Part shown: in pieces, positions 1-7,697 of the stretch | How the letters are laid out: each line of letters begins with the position of its first letter | Position numbering within the stretch: position 1 is the stretch's first letter | Assembly: GCA_964647905.1 (NCBI GenBank) | Contig: CAZYJR010000047.1 | Coordinates: 1-22,004 of the forward strand | Direction of reading: 5' to 3' | From: CAZYJR01 sp964647905 | Lineage (GTDB): Bacteria; Desulfobacterota; DSM-4660; Desulfatiglandales; HGW-15 | Length of the DNA: 22,004 bases | Translations under genes and position numbers: made by a program | The notes under the pieces: generated by a model | Databases searched by the model: none | What the model saw: only the letters and a program-made list of their open reading frames with translations | What the model was told of the DNA's origin: nothing

Positions 1-1641
1 TCTTGGATCACCAAGTCCGGGCTCCTGGACATGAAGAAGCTGGACTTCGATCTCCACAGGATCGAGTCGTTCTATCACAATCACGGCTATATAAAGGCCC
101 GAACAGGGGAGCCGGAAATCACTTACCTGGAGGGCGAAGGCCTAAAGGTCACCATAGAGGTAATAGAAGGGCCCCGGTACAACGTAGGGGAGGTGGACGT
201 GGCCGGCGACCTTATATGGGAAAAGGAACGGCTCCTGGGGGAGCTCAAAATAGACCAAGAGGAGTATTTCAACCGTGAGGTGGTACGCCTGGACGTACAG
301 TCCCTGCGCGAGCTATACGCCAATGAGGGATTCGCCTATGCAGAGGTGGACCCCAGGGTTATCGAGCACGATGAGACCAGGAAGGTGGATATAACCTACA
401 CGGTGGGCAAAGGGAGCAAGGTCCGGTTCGAGCGAATAAACATCACCGGGAACCGGGTTACCAGGGACAAGGTGATAAGAAGGGAGCTGAAGGCTATAGA
501 AGGGGAGTATTACAGCCACCAGGCCTTGAAGAAGGGGACCCAGAACCTCCATCGACTGGGCTTCTTCGAAGAGGTGGAGGTCCAGACTGAGAAAGGTAGC
601 AGCGAGGACCTGATGGTGGTTGACGTCAATGTCAAGGAGCGCCCCACCGGATCGTTCAGCATCGGCGCCGGGTACAGCTCGTTCGACCGCACCATGGGAA
701 TGATGCAGGTGGCCGAGGAGAACCTGTTCGGCTACGGGCAGGAGCTCAGTCTGTCCGCTCGGTTGGGGGCGCGGACGCAGGAGTTCGACCTCAGGTTTAC
801 CGAGCCTTGGTTCATGGACCGCCCCATATCAGCGGGCGTGGACCTGTACAAGTGGGAGAGGGAGTACTATGACTATACCAAGGACAGCCTGGGCGGAGCC
901 CTGCGCTTCCGCTTCCCCATCGGCATAGACGAGGAGTATACCAGGGTGAGCGTCAGGTACAAGTACGACGACGCGGACATAACCGACATAGACGATAATG
1001 CGGCTTTTGTAATAAAGGACATGGAAGGTCGGAACGTTACCAGCAGCATCACATTGGGCCTCTTGAGGGACTCCAAGGACCGCCCCTTTCATACGAAGGA
1101 AGGCTCGTTGAACGAAATATACTACGAGTATGCAGGCGGTTTTCTCGGCGGTGACTCGGGCTTCCACAAGGTCACCGCGAGCTCGGCGTGGTACTTTCCA
1201 TGGAGGTGGGACACGGTGCTCCTGCTGCGAGGCCAATGGGGGTACGTGGCACAGCAGGGATCAGGGAAGCTGCCGGTCTACGAGAAGTTTTTCCTGGGGG
1301 GCATAGACTCCGTCAGGGGGTTTGAGTACGCCACTATCTCGCCGAGGGATCCTGATACGGACGACCGCATAGGCGGTGAGAAGATGATGGCATATACCGT
1401 CGAGTACCGTTTTCCGCTGGTGATGGAGTACGGAATGATGGGCCTGGTGTTCTTCGACGCGGGCAACGTATTCACCAAGGACGAGGGATACGGCTTCGGG
1501 GGAATACGCAAGTCGGCCGGCACCGGAATCAGGTGGTACTCTCCGGTGGGGCCTCTGAGGATCGAGTATGGATGGAACATTGATCCCCGGGATGACGAAC
1601 CCGGCGGCAATTGGGAATTCACCGTGGGAGGGAGGTTTTGA
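1..1641 (+). CDS. bamA: BamA outer-membrane protein assembly factor (5' end cut by window edge)
   Basis: BamA is the central subunit of the BAM complex, which folds and inserts beta-barrel proteins into the outer membrane. The reading frame is open from base 1, so the signal peptide and first POTRA domains lie outside the window; the ATG at 31 is internal. Of 546 visible residues, about 1-60 are the end of a POTRA domain, about 60-135 the next one, and about 140-215 the last one (it contains VRFERINITGNRV). The barrel follows from about 216. It contains the SVRGFEY motif, matching the conserved VRGF of barrel loop 6, and the protein ends in Phe (FTVGGRF), the usual C-terminal signal of outer-membrane barrels. 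It is followed after 51 bases by ompH/skp, the common bamA-skp-lpxD order. The family assignment is firm; only the N-terminus is missing. Confidence 0.97.
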   Translation, partial: SWITKSGLLDMKKLDFDLHRIESFYHNHGYIKARTGEPEITYLEGEGLKVTIEVIEGPRYNVGEVDVAGDLIWEKERLLGELKIDQEEYFNREVVRLDVQSLRELYANEGFAYAEVDPRVIEHDETRKVDITYTVGKGSKVRFERINITGNRVTRDKVIRRELKAIEGEYYSHQALKKGTQNLHRLGFFEEVEVQTEKGSSEDLMVVDVNVKERPTGSFSIGAGYSSFDRTMGMMQVAEENLFGYGQELSLSARLGARTQEFDLRFTEPWFMDRPISAGVDLYKWEREYYDYTKDSLGGALRFRFPIGIDEEYTRVSVRYKYDDADITDIDDNAAFVIKDMEGRNVTSSITLGLLRDSKDRPFHTKEGSLNEIYYEYAGGFLGGDSGFHKVTASSAWYFPWRWDTVLLLRGQWGYVAQQGSGKLPVYEKFFLGGIDSVRGFEYATISPRDPDTDDRIGGEKMMAYTVEYRFPLVMEYGMMGLVFFDAGNVFTKDEGYGFGGIRKSAGTGIRWYSPVGPLRIEYGWNIDPRDDEPGGNWEFTVGGRF

Positions 1642-1678
1642 TCTCCCGGTCCCGGGGAAGCGGAGAATCATGACCTTT

Positions 1679-1685
1679 AAGGAGG
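1679..1685 (+). promoter_or_regulatory. Strong ribosome binding site of ompH
   Basis: AAGGAGG, a full match to the anti-Shine-Dalgarno consensus, lies 7 bases before the ATG at 1693 and fixes the start of the Skp-like protein. Confidence 0.85.
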
Positions 1686-1692
1686 TAACGGC

Positions 1693-2220
1693 ATGAAGTG
1701 GTTTCTTGCTGCGCTCTCGGCGTTTTGCATGATTGCGGCCCCTCTTGCAGGGACTGCGGCGGCCCAGGCCGTCAAGATCGGCGTTGTGGACATCAACGAG
1801 TTCCAAACCAATTCAGCGGCGTTCCAGGAGATCAGGGAGGAGCTCAGATCCAAATTCGAGACTCTCCAAAAGAAGCTCGAGGATGAGAAGAACGCCCTCA
1901 TGAAGCTGGAAGAGGACTTCAGGAAGCAGCAGATGATGTTGAGCCTGGACGCCAAGGACGACAAACGCCAAGAGCTGGAGAAAAAAAGACGTTATTACAA
2001 GTATCTATATGAAGACCTCACCGAGCAGATGAAGGACGCGGAGCAGGATGCCACCCGCCGCGTGCTGAGGGAGCTCAAGGACGTGGTGGAGGATATTGCG
2101 GAGAAGGAGGGCTATACGGTGATTATGGAGGGTAGTGCGCCCGGTCTGATCTATGTCGAGGACGCGATTGACATCACCAGACAGGTCACCGAGGCCTATG
2201 ACCGGTTCAAGCAAAAATAG
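1693..2220 (+). CDS. skp: OmpH/Skp-family periplasmic chaperone
   Basis: This is a periplasmic chaperone that holds unfolded outer-membrane proteins on their way to BamA. The 175-residue product starts with a signal peptide: a basic N-terminus, a hydrophobic stretch (FLAALSAFCMIAAPLAG) and a likely cleavage site AQA at residues 24-26. The mature part begins with KIGVVDINEFQTNS, typical of the OmpH family. Residues of about 45-120 are rich in Lys, Glu, Leu and Gln in heptad-like order, fitting the long helical tentacles of Skp. Its length matches the family. It sits between bamA and lpxD, and its last 23 bases overlap the proposed lpxD start. The start is set by a perfect AAGGAGG ribosome site. 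Family membership is near certain; client range cannot be read from the sequence. Confidence 0.95.
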   Translation: MKWFLAALSAFCMIAAPLAGTAAAQAVKIGVVDINEFQTNSAAFQEIREELRSKFETLQKKLEDEKNALMKLEEDFRKQQMMLSLDAKDDKRQELEKKRRYYKYLYEDLTEQMKDAEQDATRRVLRELKDVVEDIAEKEGYTVIMEGSAPGLIYVEDAIDITRQVTEAYDRFKQK

Positions 2221-3277
2221 CCCCGGCACCGGGAGGCGCCCTGGGACCAGTATAGAGGAGATAGCAGGGCTGGTGGGCGGAAGAGTGGTAGGTGACGGGG
2301 GCTTTGTGGTCCAGGGAATAAACTCCCTGGACGAGGCGGATGGGGAAGAGCTCTCTTTCCTGACCGATCCCAGGTACCGGTCCAAGGTCCACGCGACCCG
2401 GGCGGGGGCCCTTATTGTTCCGGAAGAGATCCAAGGCTTTGACGGCCCCCAAATAGTGGCCGAGGATCCCTCCCGTGCTTATGTCGCCGCCGCCGGTCTC
2501 TTCGCACCGGCCCCGCCTTTGATGGAGGGCGTGCACGAGGCTGCGGTAGTCAGCGAGAGCGCCCGAATCTGCAAGGACGCGGTGGTCTACCCCTTTGTCT
2601 ACATCGGTGAGCGGGCCGTGGTGGGCGAGAGGTCTATCCTGTATCCGGGCGTCTACCTGGGCGACCGGGTGGAGGTCGGCGAGGATACCGTAATACATCC
2701 CAATGTATCCATCCTCCATGACTGCCGGGTGGGCAGCAGGGTGATAATCCACGCCGGGTGTGTCATCGGGGCGGACGGATTCGGCTTCATCCAGGCGGGC
2801 GGCCGCAATGTCAAGATACCCCAGATAGGACGCGTCCTGATAGAGGATGATGTGGAGATAGGCGCGAACAATTGCGTGGACCGGGCAGCCCTCGGCACCA
2901 CCCTGATCAGGCGAGGGGTGAAGACGGACAACCTGGTCCAGGTGGGCCACAACGCGGTGGTGGGCGAGGACACGGTGATAGTGGCGCAGACCGGCATATC
3001 GGGCAGCGCCCGGGTGGGGCGGGGAGTGATGATAGGCGGGCAGGTGGGGATACGCGATCACGTGACGGTAGGGGACGGGGCCATGATCGGGTCCCAGTCC
3101 GGGGTCGCCCAGTCAGTGGCACCGGGGGAAATCGTCTCCGGCACGCCGAGCATGCCTCACAAGCTCTGGTTGAGGACCAGCCGTCTCATCACCAGGCTGC
3201 CGGGGCTCTATGACCGCATGCGGGGCGTGGAAAAGAAGCTGGACCGGATCGCGAGGCGACTCGGGCTTGATGAGTGA
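2198..3277 (+). CDS. lpxD: UDP-3-O-(3-hydroxyacyl)glucosamine N-acyltransferase
   Basis: LpxD adds the N-linked 3-hydroxyacyl chain in the third step of lipid A synthesis, using acyl-ACP in the cytoplasm. From the ATG at 2198 it is 359 residues. An N-terminal uridine-binding domain (SIEEIAGLVGGRVVGDG at about 18-34, SFLTDPRY) is followed by a left-handed beta-helix of hexapeptide repeats from about 115 to 310. The NLVQVGHNAVVG segment holds H251, the counterpart of the E. coli catalytic His239. A C-terminal helix (about 325-359) closes the trimer. The frame opens further upstream (ATG 2153, TTG 2168), but those would overlap ompH more deeply. Even from 2198 the first 17 residues look poorly conserved, and no better start codon lies nearer to SIEEIAGL, so the exact start is uncertain. 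The function is firm from sequence and context. Confidence 0.95.
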   Translation: MTGSSKNSPGTGRRPGTSIEEIAGLVGGRVVGDGGFVVQGINSLDEADGEELSFLTDPRYRSKVHATRAGALIVPEEIQGFDGPQIVAEDPSRAYVAAAGLFAPAPPLMEGVHEAAVVSESARICKDAVVYPFVYIGERAVVGERSILYPGVYLGDRVEVGEDTVIHPNVSILHDCRVGSRVIIHAGCVIGADGFGFIQAGGRNVKIPQIGRVLIEDDVEIGANNCVDRAALGTTLIRRGVKTDNLVQVGHNAVVGEDTVIVAQTGISGSARVGRGVMIGGQVGIRDHVTVGDGAMIGSQSGVAQSVAPGEIVSGTPSMPHKLWLRTSRLITRLPGLYDRMRGVEKKLDRIARRLGLDE

Positions 3278-3309
3278 CCGGAGGATGGTCTCCGGAAAGG
3301 AGCTGCGGC

Positions 3310-3759
3310 ATGATCGAGCTGCCATTGAATGCGCAGGACATCGAAAAGATATTGCCTCACCGATATCCTTTTCTCCTGGTGGACCGCATAACCGAGCTGA
3401 AGTTGGGGGAGCGGGCGGTGGGGATCAAGTGCGTGTCTTACGGCGAGCACTTTTTTCAGGGGCATTTCCCGGGCAACCCGATCATGCCGGGCGTATTGAT
3501 CATAGAAGGTATGGCCCAGACCGGCGGGGTGCTGGGGCGCCTTTCAGTGAGGGAGACCGGTGATACGGCCCCGGGAGACGCCACTTTTTTCATGGGCATA
3601 GACAAGGTCAAGTTCCGCAGGCCGGTGGTCCCGGGCGACGTGCTGGAGTACGAGGTCAAGGCCTTGAGGACCGGGAGCAAGGTTTGGAAAGTGGCCGGTT
3701 TGGCGCGGGTGGCGGGAGATCTGGCCGCCGAGGCCGAGCTGATCGCCCGGGTCGGGTGA
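3310..3759 (+). CDS. fabZ: 3-hydroxyacyl-[acyl-carrier-protein] dehydratase FabZ
   Basis: FabZ dehydrates 3-hydroxyacyl-ACP in fatty acid elongation, competing with LpxA and LpxD for the same substrate, which explains its place in the lipid A cluster. The 149-residue product has the hot-dog fold signature: LPHRYPFLLVDRI at 15-27, then GHFPGNPIMPGVLIIEGMAQ with the catalytic His at residue 52 and Glu at residue 66. The start at 3310 is chosen because AAGGAG lies 9 bases upstream and the protein then begins just before the conserved core. The frame is open 36 bases further to 3274, but that extension would overlap lpxD and looks unlike the family. It lies 32 bases after lpxD and 60 before lpxA. 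Confidence 0.96.
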   Translation: MIELPLNAQDIEKILPHRYPFLLVDRITELKLGERAVGIKCVSYGEHFFQGHFPGNPIMPGVLIIEGMAQTGGVLGRLSVRETGDTAPGDATFFMGIDKVKFRRPVVPGDVLEYEVKALRTGSKVWKVAGLARVAGDLAAEAELIARVG

Positions 3760-3819
3760 CTGTAGCGGCCCCTGGGAGGAGGCCTGCCCGGGCGGCGGTT
3801 CCAATGGTGTGACAAGGCA

Positions 3820-4623
3820 ATGAAGACAACGGCGGAAAAGATGAGTTATATGGAGATCCACCCTACGGCGGTGGTCGGTTCCAAAGCGGAGCTGGCCGCC
3901 GGCGTCAAGATCGGGCCTTACAGCTTCATAGGAGACGGAGTTGTGATAGGACGTGATACCGTGGTCGGCCCGCACGTGAGCATAGAAGGAAATACCAGGA
4001 TAGGGGAGCGCAACCGCATATCCCCGTTCGCCTCGATAGGTTCCCCGCCCCAGGACGTGGGCTACCGGGGGGAGGAAACGCGCGTGGAGATAGGCGATGA
4101 CAACGTAATCAGGGAGTACGCCACCATAAACAGGGCCACCACAAAGGAGGATTGGGTAACGGTCATCGGCAATGAGAACTACATCATGGCCTACGCCCAT
4201 GTCGCCCACGACTGCCGACTGGGCAACAGGATAATCATGTCCAATGTGGCCACCCTGGGCGGGCACATCCAGATCGGGGACCATGCCGTACTGGGGGGGC
4301 TGGTGGCTGTTCATCAGTTCGTGCGCATAGGCGCGTATGCGTTCCTTGGCGCCAAGTCGGGCATTGACCGGGATGTGCCACCGTACATGATTACGGCCGG
4401 CCCGCGGGCCAAGCTCTACGGAATCAACCGAAAGGGGCTCGAGCGCATGGGGTTTGAAAGCGAGGTGGTCGCCGATCTCAAGATGGCCTACCGCATCATC
4501 TGGCGTGAGAACCGTTCCTTCAAGGACGGGATCGCAGAGGTCAGGCGGCGGCTTAGCCCCGGCCCGGAGTTGGGGCTCCTGCTGGATTTCCTGCAGGAAT
4601 CCCAGCGCGGGATCCTGCGCTAG
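3820..4623 (+). CDS. lpxA: UDP-N-acetylglucosamine acyltransferase
   Basis: LpxA starts lipid A synthesis by moving a 3-hydroxyacyl chain from ACP to UDP-GlcNAc (or to UDP-GlcNAc3N in species that make it). The 267-residue product has hexapeptide repeats through about residue 190 and a helical C-terminal domain. YAHVAHDCRLGN carries H127 and H130; H130 aligns with the catalytic His125 of E. coli LpxA. The start is uncertain: ATGs at 3820, 3841 and 3850 are all in frame and none has a strong ribosome site (an AAGG lies only 2 bases before 3820). The conserved part begins at MEIHPTAVV, from 3850. Whether the acceptor is UDP-GlcNAc or the 3-amino sugar cannot be told here, but the nearby GnnA-like oxidoreductase makes the question worth asking. 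Confidence 0.95.
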   Translation: MKTTAEKMSYMEIHPTAVVGSKAELAAGVKIGPYSFIGDGVVIGRDTVVGPHVSIEGNTRIGERNRISPFASIGSPPQDVGYRGEETRVEIGDDNVIREYATINRATTKEDWVTVIGNENYIMAYAHVAHDCRLGNRIIMSNVATLGGHIQIGDHAVLGGLVAVHQFVRIGAYAFLGAKSGIDRDVPPYMITAGPRAKLYGINRKGLERMGFESEVVADLKMAYRIIWRENRSFKDGIAEVRRRLSPGPELGLLLDFLQESQRGILR

Positions 4624-4673
4624 TGCCGATCCCACGAACGAGTTCTCGGCACCAGCGTGTTTTCAGGGCGGAA

Positions 4674-5555
4674 ATGAGCGGTTTCTTCCAAGATCAAGGG
4701 CCGTTTCCGGAGGGAAACGAGATAGTAGGGGTGATCGCCGGAGGAGGAAGGTTCCCGTTTCTGGTGGCCGAGGCCGCCAGGAGACAGGGCTACGGGACCT
4801 TTGCGGTGGCACATGAAGGGGAGACCGATCCGCTCCTGGCCGGGGAGGTGGATGGTATCGTGTGGGTCCGGCTCGGGCAGTTGGGCCGGGTGATAAGCAG
4901 CCTCAAGGCCAACGGAGTGAAAAAGGTCCTCATGGCAGGAACCATTGCCAAGCACCGCATGTTCGGTCGCGTCAGGCCCGATCTCAAGGGACTGGCCCTG
5001 ATGTCCCGTATGGCCGTGTTCCACGACGACGGGATCCTGAGGGCGGTCAGCCGGGAGTTGGAAAAGTCGGGCATCGAGGTGATGGCTTCCACGCGGTTCC
5101 TGCCTGATCTGGCCGCGCCTGCCGGTATGCTCACAGTCAGGCGCCCTTCCAGACAGGAGATGGACGACGTCGAATTCGGGTGGGCCATGGCCAAGGAGCT
5201 GGGTCGCTTGGACATAGGCCAGTGCGTGGTGGTGAGGCGTAAGACGGTGGTGGCGGTGGAGGCCATGGAAGGCACGGACGAGGCGATCCGCCGCGGGGGG
5301 AGGCTGGCCAGGGAAAAGGCCGTGGTGGTGAAGGTGAGCAAACCCGGGCAGGATCTCAGGTTCGATGTCCCCTCGGTGGGTGAGATGACGGTCGCGGCCA
5401 TGGCCGAGGCCGGCGCGTCGGTGCTGGCGGTCGAGGCGGGCAGGACCCTGGTCTTCGACAGGGATGCCATGGTCCGCCGGGCGGACGAGGCCGGGATTTC
5501 AGTGATCGCCCTGGATTACGACCCCGCCCGGGGGCGGGCGAACGGACGGGTGTGA
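4674..5555 (+). CDS. lpxI: UDP-2,3-diacylglucosamine pyrophosphatase LpxI
   Basis: LpxI hydrolyses UDP-2,3-diacylglucosamine to lipid X and UMP. It replaces LpxH in alphaproteobacteria, deltaproteobacteria and some others. The 293-residue product matches the DUF1009/LpxI family: an N-terminal domain with VGVIAGGGRFPFLVAEAARR, then GVKKVLMAGTIAKHRMF and DDGILRAVSRELEKSGIEV, and a C-terminal domain with a KVSKPGQDLRFDVPSVG segment. ATG 4674 was chosen. A GTG at 4623 overlapping the lpxA stop is also in frame, but the 17 extra residues do not look like the family. The stop is one base before the GTG of the oxidoreductase, so translation is probably coupled. Family and role are well supported by the flanking lpxA and lpxB. 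Confidence 0.93.
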   Translation: MSGFFQDQGPFPEGNEIVGVIAGGGRFPFLVAEAARRQGYGTFAVAHEGETDPLLAGEVDGIVWVRLGQLGRVISSLKANGVKKVLMAGTIAKHRMFGRVRPDLKGLALMSRMAVFHDDGILRAVSRELEKSGIEVMASTRFLPDLAAPAGMLTVRRPSRQEMDDVEFGWAMAKELGRLDIGQCVVVRRKTVVAVEAMEGTDEAIRRGGRLAREKAVVVKVSKPGQDLRFDVPSVGEMTVAAMAEAGASVLAVEAGRTLVFDRDAMVRRADEAGISVIALDYDPARGRANGRV

Positions 5556-5556
5556 A

Positions 5557-6531
5557 GTGTCTGCGGGGGGGGTCCTGAAGCTGGGAGTAGTGGGCGTCGG
5601 GCACCTGGGGCGTTACCATGCCCGGAAGTATGCGGCCATGGACGATGCCGAGCTGGTGGGGGTAATGGACTCGGATCGGCCGCGGGCGGAGGATGTGGCT
5701 CGGAGCCACGGGGTGAGGGCCTTCGAGACCCTGGAGGAGCTCCTGGAGGAGGTGGATGCGGTAAGCCTAGCCGTGCCCACGGGCAGCCATTACGAGCTCG
5801 CCTTGCGCATCCTGTGCCGGGGGATCCACCTGCTGGTGGAAAAGCCCATCACTTACAGCGTCGGCCATGCCGAGCGGCTGGTCGGAGAGGCGAAACAGAG
5901 GGGGCTGGTGCTGCAGGTGGGGCATGTAGAGCGGTTCAGTCCCCCGGTGATCAGGATGACTTCCCTGGTCAGGCGCCCGTTGTTCATCGAGGCCCACCGG
6001 ATGAATCTCTTCACGCCCAGGGGGACGGACGTGGACGTGGTCCTGGACTTGATGATCCATGACCTGGATATCGTGTTGAACGTGGTCGGCTCCCCGATCA
6101 GGGGCATTCATGCCGTGGGCATGAGCGTGGTCACCGAGAGCACGGACATAGCCAACGCCCGCATCGTATTCGAAAGCGGGACGGTCGCCACCCTGACAGC
6201 GAGCCGCGTATCGGACAAGACGCTTCGCAAGATCCGCGTGTTCCAGGAGGACGCGTGCTTGACGGTCGACTGCGCCCGGCGCGAGCTCGGCATCACCCGC
6301 CTGGAGGACCGCGGAGGCGCCCCCCGGGATTTCCCGGGGGTGGCCACGGAGAAGCTCGCTTATCCGGAAAGCGACCCTTTGGCCGATCAATTGGCGTCCT
6401 TTGTCCGGGCGGTAAAGACCGGCGGGCGGCCCGAGGTCTCCGGAGAGGACGGAGCGCGCGCACTGGGGGCCGCGCTCGGGATCATGGAGCAGATCCGGGA
6501 GGGGGGAAGGGATCTCAAGGCGCTTGACTGA
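5557..6531 (+). CDS. Gfo/Idh/MocA-family NAD(P)-dependent oxidoreductase in the lipid A cluster (GnnA-like)
   Basis: This is a 324-residue cytoplasmic sugar dehydrogenase-like protein with a GTG start. Residues 9-25 hold the Rossmann nucleotide-binding turn (LGVVGVGHLGRYHARKY), with D38 placed to bind the adenosine ribose. EKPIT at 95-99 supplies K96, the conserved lysine of the family, and GHVERFSP at 122-129 starts the substrate domain. It begins one base after lpxI and overlaps lpxB by 8 bases, so it is made with lipid A enzymes. In Acidithiobacillus ferrooxidans, GnnA, a member of this family encoded among lpx genes, oxidises the 3-OH of UDP-GlcNAc so that GnnB can aminate it. No GnnB-like aminotransferase is adjacent here. 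The family call is firm; a GnnA role is inference from position, and the substrate is unknown. Confidence 0.88.
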   Translation: MSAGGVLKLGVVGVGHLGRYHARKYAAMDDAELVGVMDSDRPRAEDVARSHGVRAFETLEELLEEVDAVSLAVPTGSHYELALRILCRGIHLLVEKPITYSVGHAERLVGEAKQRGLVLQVGHVERFSPPVIRMTSLVRRPLFIEAHRMNLFTPRGTDVDVVLDLMIHDLDIVLNVVGSPIRGIHAVGMSVVTESTDIANARIVFESGTVATLTASRVSDKTLRKIRVFQEDACLTVDCARRELGITRLEDRGGAPRDFPGVATEKLAYPESDPLADQLASFVRAVKTGGRPEVSGEDGARALGAALGIMEQIREGGRDLKALD

Positions 6532-7678
6532 TCAGCCCCGCAGCGTGCTCATCGTGGCGGGCGAGGCCAGTGCGGACAGCCACGGGGCGCGTCTGGTCCG
6601 AGCCGTCCGCCGCGCGGCCCCCGAGGTCTCCTTCAGGGGCGTGGGGGGGGGCAGGATGGCGGCGGCCGGTGTGGAGATACTGGTGCCGGCCTCCGAGATG
6701 GCGGTGGTCGGCCTGACCGAGGTTTTCTCCAGGCTGGGGCGTATAAGGAACGCCTCGAGAATGCTCAAGGGGATCCTTCGCCGGGACCCCCCGGACCTGC
6801 TCCTTCTCCTGGACTATCCGGAGTTCAACCTGAACCTGGCAAAGGCGGCCAAGGACCGCGGCGTACCGATCCTCTATTACATCGCCCCCCAGGTATGGGC
6901 CTGGAGGCGGGGCAGGCTGCGGAAGATCGCAAAGCGGGTGGACCACATGGCGGTCATACTGCCCTTCGAGGCCCCGTTCTACAGGAGGGCCGGGGTGCCG
7001 GTGACCCATGTGGGCCATCCGCTGCTCGACGAGGTCCCCGGCTTCATAGGCAGGGAGGAGTCCCTGAAGGAGCTGGGGCTCTCCCCGGACCGCCCGGTCC
7101 TGGGCCTGCTCCCGGGCAGCCGGGACCACGAGGCGGCCAACCTCCTGCCCCGCATGTTGGGCGCCGCGGAGATACTCCGGGCCCTTTACCCGGATCTGGC
7201 CTGCGTGCTCCCGGCGGCCTCCACGGTCTCGCCCGGGCTCATAGAGGGCATGATCGAGAGCTCCCGCGCCGGGGTGATCCTGTGGCGGGGGGACATGCAT
7301 CGAATGCTGCCTGCGTGCACGGTCTGCCTGGTGGCCTCGGGGACCGCCACCCTGGAGACCGCCCTCCACCGGATACCCATGGTGGTGGCCTACAAGGTCT
7401 CGCGGCTCTCTTATCATGCGGGCAGGGCGCTGATTCGGGTCCCTTACATCAGCCTGGTGAACCTGGTGGCCGGGGAAGCGGTGGTCCCGGAGCTGATACA
7501 GGATCGGGTGACCCCGGGCGGGCTGGCCCGTGAGGCCGCCCTGCTCATGGAAAGGGGAGGCCCGAGGGAGGAGATGGTGAGGGGTTTGACCTCGGTGGCC
7601 CGGAGGCTGGGCACTGCAGGGGCCGCCGAGCGGACGGCGGCCTTAGCCCTCGAGATGATGAACCGCGCGGCGGCGTGA
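6524..7678 (+). CDS. lpxB: Lipid-A-disaccharide synthase
   Basis: LpxB is a membrane-associated glycosyltransferase that joins lipid X to UDP-2,3-diacylglucosamine, forming the beta-1,6 disaccharide of lipid A. The 384-residue product has the expected blocks: SVLIVAGEASADSHGARLV at about 7-25, FRGVGGGRMAAAGVE, LLLLDYPEFNLNLAKAAK, YYIAPQVWAWRRGR, GHPLLDEV, LGLLPGSR and GTATLETALHRIPMVVAYK near the C-terminus. The start is a TTG at 6524 overlapping the oxidoreductase stop by 8 bases; the frame places conserved residues directly after it. The motif LLPGSRDHE differs slightly from the common LLPGSRxxE in the two variable positions only. It is the last enzyme of the lipid A run; lpxK and kdtA are not in the window. 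Confidence 0.96.
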   Translation: MTDQPRSVLIVAGEASADSHGARLVRAVRRAAPEVSFRGVGGGRMAAAGVEILVPASEMAVVGLTEVFSRLGRIRNASRMLKGILRRDPPDLLLLLDYPEFNLNLAKAAKDRGVPILYYIAPQVWAWRRGRLRKIAKRVDHMAVILPFEAPFYRRAGVPVTHVGHPLLDEVPGFIGREESLKELGLSPDRPVLGLLPGSRDHEAANLLPRMLGAAEILRALYPDLACVLPAASTVSPGLIEGMIESSRAGVILWRGDMHRMLPACTVCLVASGTATLETALHRIPMVVAYKVSRLSYHAGRALIRVPYISLVNLVAGEAVVPELIQDRVTPGGLAREAALLMERGGPREEMVRGLTSVARRLGTAGAAERTAALALEMMNRAAA

Positions 7679-7697
7679 CCCGGTATTCGGTCTTACA

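Noticed and set aside
3760..3819. GC-rich imperfect inverted repeat between fabZ and lpxA
   Set aside because: The stem is short and mismatched, has no T-run, and such repeats are expected by chance in GC-rich DNA.
3544..4635. 363-codon open frame on the - strand
   Set aside because: It is the antisense of fabZ and lpxA and has no motifs.
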